Notes under the pieces: model-generated | The model's input: only the letters and a program-made list of their open reading frames with translations | Told to the model about the DNA's origin: nothing | The model's database searches: none | Assembly (NCBI GenBank): GCA_051010095.1 | Contig: JBPCVX010000126.1 | Span: forward strand, 1 to 12,493 | Length of the DNA: 12,493 nt | Direction of reading: 5' to 3' | Source: CAJQND01 sp051010095 | Lineage (GTDB): Bacteria; Pseudomonadota; Alphaproteobacteria; Rhizobiales; CAJQND01 | Program-made: the position numbers and the translations under genes | Shown here: one piece after another, positions 6,194 through 12,493 of the stretch | Layout of the letters: each line of letters opens with the position of its first letter | How positions within the stretch are numbered: position 1 is the first letter of the stretch

Positions 6194-7002
6194 CTGGCGA
6201 CGAGGCAAACGCCGCCGAAGCTGGGGCGAATGAGGCCAAGTTGCCTGCATCGCTAAGTGAGGATGGTTTTCTTGGCGGAAAATTGCGCGTATTGCAGCCT
6301 GAAAAAGGATATCGCGCTGGCATTGACGCGGTGTTTCTGGGGGCATCCATCCCTGTTGAGGCCGGTCAAACCGCATTTGAAGCGGGTCTTGGTGTAGGTG
6401 TTGTATCCCTTTGTGTTGCTGCACGTGTACCAGGCGTTCACATCACTGGTGTTGAACTTGCCTCGCGCTATTCCATGCTTGCAGAAGAAAATGTGAAGCG
6501 CAATGAGTTGTCTGGAAATATTCAGGTGATTACTGGTGATGTGAAGGAAGCGACACGGCGCGACCTCACCCAATGGCCACCGCCCAATTCGTTTAATCAT
6601 GTTTATGCAAACCCACCTTTCTTCGATGAAGACAAAGGCACCCAATCTCCTAGTAGTCTTCGCTCTGCTGCATTGAGTTTTGGACCCGAAGATTTCGAGG
6701 CGTGGGTCAAGGTTATGGCGGCAATGGCCATACCGCGCGGCACGGTGACGGTTGTTCACCGGGCAGACAGCCTGGCACGTATTCTAGCAGCCTTTATTTC
6801 CAGCCGGATTGGTGCCATTCATGTGGCACCGCTTTATGCACGCGAAGGTGCGCCAGCGTCTCGGGTGCTCGTACAAGGTATTAAAAATTCGCGCGCGCCC
6901 ATGCGCATTTTGCGCGGTTTGGTTTTACATACAAAGGACAATACATTTACACCGGAAGCAGAAGCCATTCTACGAGACGGCGAGGCTTACGTGCTACGCT
7001 AA
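6187..7002 (+). CDS. TrmN6-like adenine-N6 methyltransferase (tRNA1(Val) A37 type)
   Basis: A 271-residue SAM-dependent methyltransferase of the COG4123 kind. QPEKGYRAGIDAVFLGA (38-54) is the conserved opening, and FEAGLGVGVVSL (64-75) is the SAM-binding loop, with Glu in place of the more usual Asp. TGVEL (88-92) ends in the acid that binds the SAM ribose. YANPPFF (140-146) is the NPPF/Y catalytic motif of enzymes that methylate exocyclic amino groups. TrmN6 of E. coli makes m6A37 in tRNA1(Val); the same fold is used by other N6/N5 methyltransferases, so substrate is inferred. ATG 6187 overlaps the DUF2007 stop by 7 bases; 16 upstream in-frame codons lie inside that gene and are ignored. An AT-rich 68-base gap separates it from the S49 peptidase. 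Confidence 0.87.
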   Translation: MLTGDEANAAEAGANEAKLPASLSEDGFLGGKLRVLQPEKGYRAGIDAVFLGASIPVEAGQTAFEAGLGVGVVSLCVAARVPGVHITGVELASRYSMLAEENVKRNELSGNIQVITGDVKEATRRDLTQWPPPNSFNHVYANPPFFDEDKGTQSPSSLRSAALSFGPEDFEAWVKVMAAMAIPRGTVTVVHRADSLARILAAFISSRIGAIHVAPLYAREGAPASRVLVQGIKNSRAPMRILRGLVLHTKDNTFTPEAEAILRDGEAYVLR

Positions 7003-7070
7003 GCACTATACCCTAACCATTTAAACTTTTTACGCTTGCAGAATTCTCCACGCGCCTTAAGTAAGGTTTT

Positions 7071-7946
7071 ATGAAAAAACACCTCAAGAAACTCATTCCC
7101 GCGCGCTGGCGCAAGGACACCAAACGGGTAGCGGTTGTGCGCCTGCATGGCGCCATTGGCGTGGGGTCTCCTCTGCGCCCAGGGCTGTCATTTCAAACCA
7201 TCAATCCGGCAATTGAGAAAGCTTTTGAGCTTAAAGGCGTCAATGCGGTTGCATTGTTGATCAATTCGCCTGGCGGTTCGCCCGTGCAATCGGCGTTGAT
7301 CTGTGATCGTATCCGCCGGCTGGCTGATGAGCATAAAGTGCCAGTTTATGTGTTTATGGAGGATGTGGCGGCTTCAGGCGGTTATTGGATGGCTATGGCG
7401 GGCGATGAAATATATGCAGATGCCAACACGATTGTTGGGTCGATCGGCGTGATTTCTGCAAGCTTTGGATTTGTGGAAGCCATCAAGAAACTGGGTGTTG
7501 AACGACGCGTCCAAACTTCTGGTGAAAACAAGTCTATACTTGATCCGTTCCAGCCGAAGAAAAAGACCGATATTGAGCGGCTTAAATCCATCCAGAGTGA
7601 CATCCATGAAAGCTTCAAGGATTTGGTGCGCAAGCGCCGGGGCGACAAGTTGGACGAGAAGAATAAGGATTTGTTCTCAGGTGCCTTTTGGACCGGTAAC
7701 CAGGCTATTGAGCTGGGCCTCATCGACAAGCTCGGCAATATGCATCAGGTGCTGCAAGAGAAATTTGGCGATGACGTTGACATCAACTATATCAGCGCTG
7801 CCAAGAAAGGCCTTTTGGGCCGGCTTATGCCGGCATCGGATGCAGCTCTTTCTATCGGTGCATTGGGCGGCCTCACAGAAGGCTGGTCGGGAGATGTGTT
7901 GACCACGCTTGAAGAACGCAGCCTCTGGGCGCGCTTTGGTCTTTAG
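7071..7946 (+). CDS. S49-family serine peptidase (SppA/SohB-like), no visible membrane anchor
   Basis: A 291-residue protease with a ClpP/crotonase-like fold. INSPGGSP (64-71) is the oxyanion-loop motif. VAASGGYWMA carries the nucleophile Ser102, and TSGENKSILDPF the general-base Lys154. The 52-residue spacing equals that of the Ser-Lys dyad in Bacillus SppA as I remember it. SppA enzymes degrade cleaved signal peptides and other membrane-embedded or unfolded peptides and are normally anchored by an amino-terminal helix. Here residues 1-25 (MKKHLKKLIPARWRKDTKR...) are strongly basic with no hydrophobic segment, so the protein may bind the membrane peripherally. It is followed 14 bases later by a small single-pass membrane protein. 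AAGG just before the ATG (spacing 4) is the likely ribosome site, within the short repeat CCTTA-AG-TAAGG. Confidence 0.9.
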   Translation: MKKHLKKLIPARWRKDTKRVAVVRLHGAIGVGSPLRPGLSFQTINPAIEKAFELKGVNAVALLINSPGGSPVQSALICDRIRRLADEHKVPVYVFMEDVAASGGYWMAMAGDEIYADANTIVGSIGVISASFGFVEAIKKLGVERRVQTSGENKSILDPFQPKKKTDIERLKSIQSDIHESFKDLVRKRRGDKLDEKNKDLFSGAFWTGNQAIELGLIDKLGNMHQVLQEKFGDDVDINYISAAKKGLLGRLMPASDAALSIGALGGLTEGWSGDVLTTLEERSLWARFGL

Positions 7947-7960
7947 GGTATAATTCCAAG

Positions 7961-8143
7961 ATGCTGTGGAAAGTTCTTATAACGTGTGCGGTTGTGGCAG
8001 CCGTTGGCTTTGGTATGAAGCGGTTCGCTAATCAACCCAAGGCAAAACCGGTTAAGCGCGATGTTCCACCAGGAAGCGATGGCTCAATTGCTAAATTGCG
8101 CAAAGACCCCAAAACCGGCGAATATGTGCCTGAAGATGAGTAA
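7961..8143 (+). CDS. Small single-pass membrane protein, unknown function
   Basis: A 60-residue ORF. One hydrophobic helix (about residues 2-19, WKVLITCAVVAAVGFGM) is followed by a basic stop-transfer region (KRFANQPKAKPVKR) and an acidic polar tail ending DPKTGEYVPEDE. By the positive-inside rule the tail faces the cytoplasm; a lipoprotein is unlikely because the cysteine at position 9 lacks a lipobox context. There is no clear Shine-Dalgarno; AGGG lies about 12 bases upstream. It sits 14 bases after the S49 peptidase and is followed by a terminator, so it closes that operon. I do not recognise a family, although the DPxTGxYV tail resembles small membrane proteins I have seen next to such peptidases. 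Confidence 0.7.
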   Translation: MLWKVLITCAVVAAVGFGMKRFANQPKAKPVKRDVPPGSDGSIAKLRKDPKTGEYVPEDE

Positions 8144-8155
8144 GCCTTCGCTTAC
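8140..8155 (+). repeat. Short stem-loop at the stop codon of the small membrane protein
   Basis: GTAAGC and GCTTAC, perfect 6-base arms around the tetraloop CTTC, starting one base before the TAA. No T tract follows. It may stabilise the 3' end or simply precede the main terminator 20 bases downstream. Confidence 0.3.
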
Positions 8156-8174
8156 CTGCTTGAACTGAACAAAA

Positions 8175-8211
8175 AAAACGGGCCTGCTTGAGGTATAAGC
8201 GCGCCCGTTTT
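8175..8211. terminator. Bidirectional intrinsic terminator
   Basis: AAAACGGGC (8175-8183) pairs perfectly with GCCCGTTTT (8203-8211). Inside, GCTT (8186-8189) pairs with AAGC (8197-8200) around a 7-base loop. The eight A residues at 8171-8178 and the four T residues at 8208-8211 supply U tracts on both strands. It ends the S49 peptidase/small membrane protein transcript from the left, and would end any minus-strand gene formerly lying to its right. Confidence 0.85.
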
Positions 8212-8406
8212 GGTGTGTGTTTGTGTGGTTGGTCTACCAGTTGACCTTCACGCCGGCGGTGCCGCGCGCTGATTCTTGCAGTATTCTGCAGGCACTAGCA
8301 GATAAAACGCATAAAATATGCGGTTGAGACCATTTTTGATGATCTGGTTTAGATGACGCTCATCATTTGAGATTTGTTTTGTAGATGCAGGAAATTCTGA
8401 ATTCGG
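8212..8406. other. Intergenic stretch, probably decayed
   Basis: About 195 bases between the terminator and the end of the uracil-DNA glycosylase gene with no intact gene on either strand. It holds the possible barrel-gene relic, an inverted repeat TGCAG-TATT-CTGCA (8277-8290) just at the point where barrel-like sequence stops, and GATGA-CGC-TCATC (8352-8364). I see no promoter, tRNA or mobile-element end that I could defend. Confidence 0.5.
8234..8278 (-). pseudogene. Possible 3' relic of an outer-membrane barrel gene
   Basis: Reading the minus strand toward the terminator gives QESARGTAGVKVNW and then TAG (8236-8234). A final strand of alternating residues ending in an aromatic, immediately before the stop, is the signature of outer-membrane beta-barrel proteins. 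The terminator lies 22 bases downstream, exactly where that gene's terminator would be. Further upstream the frame stays open to about 8360 but encodes a cysteine-rich, non-barrel sequence with no start, so at most the last 14 codons survive. This is short enough to be chance; no known gene can be named. Confidence 0.33.
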
Positions 8407-9291
8407 TTAGCCGTTCAACTTCTCGTGCAACGCAAGAAAATCGCGCCATGACAGCCGCTTTTGTGCGGGTTGGCGCAGCAAATAAGCGGGATGCAGCGTG
8501 GGCAATAGATCAATCTGCTTGCCCGCGCTTTCAAAACTTTTCCATTTACCACGCGCGCGCAAAATGCCCTCAGACCCGCTGGTAAACCTGTGCATTGGCG
8601 TTGCCCCCAAACACACCAGAATATCTGGCTGCACAAGCTCAATGGCGCGGCTGATGAAGGGAAAGCAAATCTCTGATTCAGCGGCAGTTGGTTTGCGGTT
8701 TCCTGGTGGGCGCCAAAAGATTGTGTTGGAGATAAAAACCGATTTTTTCGGATCTTCATCATGCCGGTCCAACCCAATCGCCGTCAGCATCAAATCCAGC
8801 AATTGCCCGGAACGGCCTACAAAGGGTTTGCCCTGCCGGTCTTCGTCAGCGCCCGGCGCCTCGCCGATCATCATCACCCGGGCTTTTGGGTTACCATCGC
8901 TGAACACCAGGTTCTTAGCTGTCTTCTTTAAAGGGCAACCATCAAACGTGCTCAGTGCTGCGTAAATTTCATCCAGGCTTTTGGCTTGCTCTGCAAGAGT
9001 GCGTGCATCAGCAATGATCTCATCTTGCAAGGCAAGGTCTTGGCCAGCATCACCAGGTGCTGCGCGCGGCGTTGCGGCTGGCGCTGGAAATGATGGTGTG
9101 CGGCTGACGCGGCTCGGCGCAGGCTTTTCAGCCGATGGCGTTGCCTGTTGCGCCACCTTCTGGCGCGATTGCGCGAAGCGGTCTATCGGCGCATCACCCA
9201 GTGCTTCATCCACGCCCATATCCATCTGCCAGCGTAAAATTTCCGCCGGGCTGAGTGTTTGATCAGGAGAAGAGGCATTTTCTTGAGCCAT
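8407..9291 (-). CDS. Family-4-like uracil-DNA glycosylase lacking two Fe-S cysteines
   Basis: A 294-residue protein. Residues 1-100 are a variable, partly Pro/Ala-rich arm, and the UDG domain runs from about 105. It has GEAPGADED (143-151, water-activating motif), GKPFVGRSGQLLD, RPPGNRKPT (194-202) and HPAYLLR (267-273, DNA-intercalating and base-flipping motif). These are the family 4 (UDGa) marks; the enzyme would remove uracil from deaminated DNA. Family 4 enzymes hold a 4Fe-4S cluster with four cysteines. Here only Cys119 (GCPL) and Cys209 (EICFPF) remain, with Phe116 and Trp193 at the other two places, so the cluster is probably absent. GEAPG, not GEQPG, argues against UDGX. Start ATG 9291 gives MAQEN; a TTG/ATG-like extension to 9333 is unneeded. 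No Shine-Dalgarno is seen; TATATA (minus strand) ends 6 bases before the ATG, so the mRNA may be leaderless. Divergent from ETF-QO. Confidence 0.88.
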   Translation of the reverse strand: MAQENASSPDQTLSPAEILRWQMDMGVDEALGDAPIDRFAQSRQKVAQQATPSAEKPAPSRVSRTPSFPAPAATPRAAPGDAGQDLALQDEIIADARTLAEQAKSLDEIYAALSTFDGCPLKKTAKNLVFSDGNPKARVMMIGEAPGADEDRQGKPFVGRSGQLLDLMLTAIGLDRHDEDPKKSVFISNTIFWRPPGNRKPTAAESEICFPFISRAIELVQPDILVCLGATPMHRFTSGSEGILRARGKWKSFESAGKQIDLLPTLHPAYLLRQPAQKRLSWRDFLALHEKLNG

Positions 9292-9372
9292 AAGGCGTAT
9301 ATAGCACAAATTGTTCGTATCACTGCCAGTCAATACTGGTGTTCCACGTGTTTTTTAGGCTAGACAATTCTT

Positions 9373-9389
9373 GTTAGAATAGCTCTAAC
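9373..9389. promoter_or_regulatory. Candidate operator upstream of ETF-QO
   Basis: Perfect inverted repeat GTTAGA-ATAGC-TCTAAC, 6-base arms with a 5-base centre, 33 bases before the ETF-QO start. TAGAAT within it resembles a -10 element, which would place the repeat on the promoter. Cognate regulator unknown. Confidence 0.35.
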
Positions 9390-9421
9390 CGCAGAATATA
9401 GAGTGCGAGAGGGAATGAGCC

Positions 9422-11104
9422 GTGAGTGATGAGGCAATGAACGCGCCAGAGCGCGAAGCAATGGAATTTGATGTGGTGATTGTTGGCGCTGGCCCTGCGG
9501 GTCTTGCAGCCGCCATTCGCCTTAAACAACTGGCCGCAGATGCTGGCAGCGAAATCAATGTTTGCATTCTGGAAAAAGGTTCAGAAGTTGGCGCGCATAT
9601 TCTTTCCGGCGCCGTGGTAGACCCAATTGCGCTAAACGAGCTCATTCCCGATTGGAAAGAGTTGGGTGCGCCTCTGAATACCGAGGTGACATCTGACAGA
9701 TTCTTTGTGCTTGGCCCTTCAGGCGCATTGCAATTGCCCAATTTTGGCATGCCGAAACTGATGAACAATCACGGTAATTATGCTGTGTCTTTAGGCAATG
9801 TATGCCGCTGGCTGGCTGAACAGGCAGAAGGCATGGGTGTGGAAATTTACCCGGGCTTTGCGTGTTCTGAACTGGTCCACCGCGAAGACGGCTCGGTGAA
9901 AGGTGTCGTTGCCGGCGTTATGGGCATTGACCGCGAGGGCGCACATAAATCCGATTTCGAAGCCGGCATGGAATTGCACGGTAAATATGTGTTTATCGCA
10001 GAAGGCGTGCGTGGATCGCTCGCCAAAGAGGTCATCGCTGAATACACGCTGGATAAGGGGCGTGATCCGCAAAAGTTTGGCATTGGCATTAAAGAACTGT
10101 GGGAAGTGAAGCCCGAAAACCACAAGCAAGGCCAAGTCACCCACACCATGGGTTGGCCGCTTGGCACCAAGGTGGGTGGCGGCAGCTTCATGTACCACAT
10201 CGAAGACAACCAGGTGGCCATCGGCTTTGTTGTGCATCTGAACTACGAAAACCCCTATCTCTCGCCTTACATGGAATTTCAGCGTTTTAAACATCATCCG
10301 ATGATTGCCGAAGTGCTGGAGGGCGGACGACGCATAGCCTACGGCGCGCGCGCCATCACCGAAGGCGGGTTGCAATCCGTGCCGCAGCTTTATTTCCCCG
10401 GTGGGGCGCTTATTGGCTGTTCGGCAGGTTTCGTGAACGTGCCGCGCATCAAGGGCTCCCACAACGCCATGAAGACTGGCATGATGGCGGCCGAAGCAGC
10501 TTTTGAAGCCATCAGCGAAGGCCGCGAAGGCGATGAATTGGTGAAGTATGAAGACGCATATCGCGCTTCATGGGTTTATAAAGATCTTGAGAAAGTTCAG
10601 AACGTCAAACCCATGTGGTCGCGCCTTGGCCTCATTGGCGGCCTGGCGCTTGGGGGGCTCGACATGCATATGCGCGAGAAACTTGGCTTCTCCCTGTTTG
10701 GCACCTGGCATCACGACAAAACGGATGCGGCTGCCACGAAGCCCGCATCTGAATGCAAAGAAATTGTGTATCCCAAACCTGATGGGGTCTTGTCGTTTGA
10801 CCGGCTGACCAATGTGTCTTTCTCAGCAACCAACCATGAGGAAGACCAGCCTATTCATCTGCGTCTTGGCGACGAAAACATTCCTATTGCGGTGAACCTT
10901 GAAAAGTATGCAGAGCCCGCCCAGCGCTATTGCCCGGCGGGTGTGTATGAAGTTCTTTACGATGATGACGGCAAGAACCCAACCTTCCAGATCAACGCGC
11001 AAAACTGCGTGCACTGCAAAACCTGCGATATCAAGGATCCAAGCCAAAACATCACCTGGACGGTTCCCGAAGGTGCCGGCGGCCCGAACTATCCGAATAT
11101 GTAA
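9422..11104 (+). CDS. Electron transfer flavoprotein-ubiquinone oxidoreductase
   Basis: A 560-residue inner-membrane-associated flavoprotein, of usual family length. It passes electrons from reduced ETF (fed by acyl-CoA and amino-acid dehydrogenases) to ubiquinone. The FAD dinucleotide fold starts at VVIVGAGPAGLAAA (GxGxxG, Gly22-Gly27), followed by EKGSEVGAHILSGAV. The middle part has the family's YFPGGALIGCSAGFVNVPRIKG and HNAMKTGMMAAEA. The carboxy-terminal ferredoxin-like domain has four cluster cysteines, Cys504 (YCPAGVYE) and Cys529, 532, 535 (NCVHCKTCDIKDP), and the usual ending GAGGPNYPNM. GTG 9422 is used because GAGAGGGA (9407-9414) is well placed; ATG 9437 would be too far from it. 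The gene ends 21 bases from the convergent glyS with no terminator visible between. Confidence 0.97.
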   Translation: MSDEAMNAPEREAMEFDVVIVGAGPAGLAAAIRLKQLAADAGSEINVCILEKGSEVGAHILSGAVVDPIALNELIPDWKELGAPLNTEVTSDRFFVLGPSGALQLPNFGMPKLMNNHGNYAVSLGNVCRWLAEQAEGMGVEIYPGFACSELVHREDGSVKGVVAGVMGIDREGAHKSDFEAGMELHGKYVFIAEGVRGSLAKEVIAEYTLDKGRDPQKFGIGIKELWEVKPENHKQGQVTHTMGWPLGTKVGGGSFMYHIEDNQVAIGFVVHLNYENPYLSPYMEFQRFKHHPMIAEVLEGGRRIAYGARAITEGGLQSVPQLYFPGGALIGCSAGFVNVPRIKGSHNAMKTGMMAAEAAFEAISEGREGDELVKYEDAYRASWVYKDLEKVQNVKPMWSRLGLIGGLALGGLDMHMREKLGFSLFGTWHHDKTDAAATKPASECKEIVYPKPDGVLSFDRLTNVSFSATNHEEDQPIHLRLGDENIPIAVNLEKYAEPAQRYCPAGVYEVLYDDDGKNPTFQINAQNCVHCKTCDIKDPSQNITWTVPEGAGGPNYPNM

Positions 11105-11125
11105 TCGACTGGGTGCTCTTTTCGC

Positions 11126-12493
11126 CTAGCCGCCGATCTTGGAGAAGTCCGCAACCTGGCGCGTGGCAGCGCGAATACGGGCAAGCAGCGCCAGGCGGTT
11201 GGCCCGCACCGCTTCGTCATCATCGTTCACGTGCACTTTTTCAAAGAACGCATCCACCGGCGCGCGCAATCTGGCGAGCCAGCCCATGGCACCTTCGAAA
11301 TCTTCCACATCGATGAATTGCACCACCTGATGCTCAGTCTCTTCAAGGCTGTCGAACAAGGCGCGCTCTTCATCTTCAGCAAACAAATCTGCTGAAACTG
11401 CATCGGCGATCTTGGTGTTTTTCTTTTCTTCCGCGCTTAAAATGTTGGCCGCCCGCTTGTAGCCCTGCAAAAGGTTCTGGCCATCATCTGTATCCAGAAA
11501 CACGCCCAGCGCTTCAACCCGTTTAACGATCATCAACAGATCATCCTGCCCACCAAGCGCATACACCGCATCAATCAAGTCATGCCTGGCGCCCGCATCA
11601 CGAAGGTGCACTTTCAAACGATCAGCGAAGAAGGATAACAAGTCTTCTGCAACATCTGGATTAAGTGTTTTTGCAAAGAGTGGCGACAGGCTCAGCCTTT
11701 GGCTGTTCTCCAGAATAATCCGGATCACGCCCAGTGCGGCGCGGCGCAGGGCATAGGGGTCTTTGGAACCGGTCGGCTTTTCGTCAATCGCCCAAAAGCC
11801 CGTCAGCGTGTCGATCTTGTCAGCCAGCGCCACCGCTTGGGCCACCTTGGAGGTTGGCACATCATCGGAAGGGCCTTGCGGCTTGTAATGATATTCAAGG
11901 GCGCTTGCGACCACACTGTCCTTACCCTCGGCCTCGGCATAATATTTGCCCATAAGGCCTTGCAGTTCCGGGAATTCACCCACCATGCCGGTGACCAGAT
12001 CAGCCTTGCACAAATGTGCTGCCTCAGCCGTCATTTCCACATTGGCATCAATGATTTGCGCGATTTCCGAGGAAAGCTTTTCAATACGCTGCACGCGTTC
12101 AGCCTGGGTACCAAGCTTGGCGTGGAAGGTGATTTTCTCTAGCGCCTTGTTGCGGTCGGCAAGCGGAATCTTCTTGTCTTGTTCCCAGAAGAACTTGGCA
12201 TCGGAAAGCCGCGCGGCAATCACCCGCTCGTTGCCAGCAACGATCATCTTGCCGCCATCCTTGGCCACCATGTTGGAGACCAGCAGGAACTTGTTGGTAA
12301 GCGTGCCGGATTTCGGGTCGCGCACAGAGAAACATTTCTGATGCGACTTGATCGACGTGATGATCGCCTCGGGCGGCACTTCCAGAAAGCTCTCATCGAA
12401 CGTACCCATCAACACAATTGGCCATTCCACCAGCCCGGCGGTTTCTGCCAGCAAAGCCTCATCCTCGATCACTTCCAGCCCTTGGGCGAAGGC
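11126..12493 (-). CDS. glyS: Glycyl-tRNA synthetase beta subunit, carboxy-terminal part (cut by window edge)
   Basis: The last 455 codons of a roughly 690-720-residue subunit; the frame runs open through the right edge (AFAQGLE before the GTG at 12472), so that GTG is internal. Recognisable stretches are VPPEAIITSIKSHQKCFSVRD, VAGNERVIAARLSDAKFFWE, ITFHAKLGTQAERV, the HD-like region HLCKADLVTGMVGEFPELQG, and KDPYALRRAALGVIRIILE. A carboxy-terminal anticodon-binding-like domain follows (ANILSAEEKK... to the end). In the alpha2beta2 enzyme the alpha subunit (GlyQ) makes the glycyl-adenylate and the beta subunit binds tRNA-Gly. GlyQ would lie upstream, beyond the window. The gene is convergent with ETF-QO. 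Confidence 0.97.
   Translation of the reverse strand, partial: AFAQGLEVIEDEALLAETAGLVEWPIVLMGTFDESFLEVPPEAIITSIKSHQKCFSVRDPKSGTLTNKFLLVSNMVAKDGGKMIVAGNERVIAARLSDAKFFWEQDKKIPLADRNKALEKITFHAKLGTQAERVQRIEKLSSEIAQIIDANVEMTAEAAHLCKADLVTGMVGEFPELQGLMGKYYAEAEGKDSVVASALEYHYKPQGPSDDVPTSKVAQAVALADKIDTLTGFWAIDEKPTGSKDPYALRRAALGVIRIILENSQRLSLSPLFAKTLNPDVAEDLLSFFADRLKVHLRDAGARHDLIDAVYALGGQDDLLMIVKRVEALGVFLDTDDGQNLLQGYKRAANILSAEEKKNTKIADAVSADLFAEDEERALFDSLEETEHQVVQFIDVEDFEGAMGWLARLRAPVDAFFEKVHVNDDDEAVRANRLALLARIRAATRQVADFSKIGG

Noticed and set aside
7056..7066. CTTAAGTAAGG, also present at 5742-5752
   Set aside because: The other copy is inside the polyprenyl synthase coding sequence and no flanking similarity was seen; two copies of an 11-mer do not make a repeat family.
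7949..7954. Perfect TATAAT just before the small membrane protein gene
   Set aside because: No -35-like hexamer at 16-18 bases upstream, it spans the gap only 3 bases after the S49 peptidase stop, and the two genes look like one operon; possible but unsupported as a promoter.
8385..8585. 66-codon plus-strand open frame starting before the UDG stop
   Set aside because: Mostly antisense to the conserved carboxy end of the UDG and without a ribosome site.
9791..10462. 223-codon minus-strand open frame, His- and Phe-rich
   Set aside because: Antisense shadow of ETF-QO with no recognisable domain or ribosome site.
11699..12142. 147-codon plus-strand open frame
   Set aside because: Antisense shadow of glyS; no independent coding evidence.
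1..12493. Search for a defence system, CRISPR array, mobile element or biosynthetic cluster
   Set aside because: Every sizeable gene belongs to a recognisable housekeeping or conserved family, with no direct-repeat arrays, transposase, integrase or attachment-site pattern visible by eye.

Overview
The window looks like ordinary chromosome of an alphaproteobacterium, most likely of the order Hyphomicrobiales (Rhizobiales). This rests on recalled protein resemblance and gene neighbourhoods: the family-4-like uracil-DNA glycosylase divergent from ETF-ubiquinone oxidoreductase, the tyrosine-phosphatase gene behind an HD-domain hydrolase, and the DUF2007 / TrmN6-like methyltransferase / S49 peptidase group next to a long-chain polyprenyl diphosphate synthase. 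No database search was possible. I see no rRNA, tRNA, CRISPR array, insertion sequence, prophage or toxin-antitoxin module. Coding density is high and most genes are housekeeping.

Layout. (1) 1-243, minus: the amino-terminal end of an EamA/DMT-type membrane transporter, running off the left edge and divergent from a LysR-type regulator (326-1228). A near-perfect LysR box (312-328) overlaps the regulator's own start codon. (2) 1276-2401, plus: an HD-domain phosphohydrolase and a small tyrosine-phosphatase-like protein, 7 bases apart. (3) 2411-3247, minus: a class IV (branched-chain type) aminotransferase, divergent from ispE. (4) 3377-4832, plus: ispE (MEP pathway) overlapping by 8 bases an NTP_transf_6-type nucleotidyltransferase. 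That gene ends inside the 3' end of the convergent long-chain polyprenyl diphosphate synthase (4788-5804, minus). (5) 5981-8143, plus: a DUF2007 protein, an overlapping TrmN6-like methyltransferase, an S49/SppA-like peptidase without a membrane anchor, and a small single-pass membrane protein. A clear intrinsic terminator follows at 8175-8211. (6) 8212-8406: an apparently decaying stretch holding what may be the last codons of an outer-membrane barrel gene on the minus strand. (7) 8407-9291, minus: a family-4-like uracil-DNA glycosylase missing two of the four iron-sulfur cysteines, divergent from ETF-QO (9422-11104, plus). (8) 11126-12493, minus: the carboxy-terminal 455 residues of the glycyl-tRNA synthetase beta subunit, running off the right edge.

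Functional threads: isoprenoid supply (IspE makes a precursor step, the polyprenyl synthase consumes C5 units for the quinone tail, and ETF-QO reduces that quinone); amino-acid metabolism (aminotransferase, with ETF-QO accepting electrons from acyl-CoA and amino-acid catabolism); nucleotide and DNA/RNA upkeep (HD hydrolase, UDG, tRNA methyltransferase, GlyS). I did not find a convincing new multi-gene system. The best leads are the cysteine-poor UDG, the anchorless SppA-like protease next to a tiny membrane protein, the LysR box on the start codon, and several intergenic inverted repeats.
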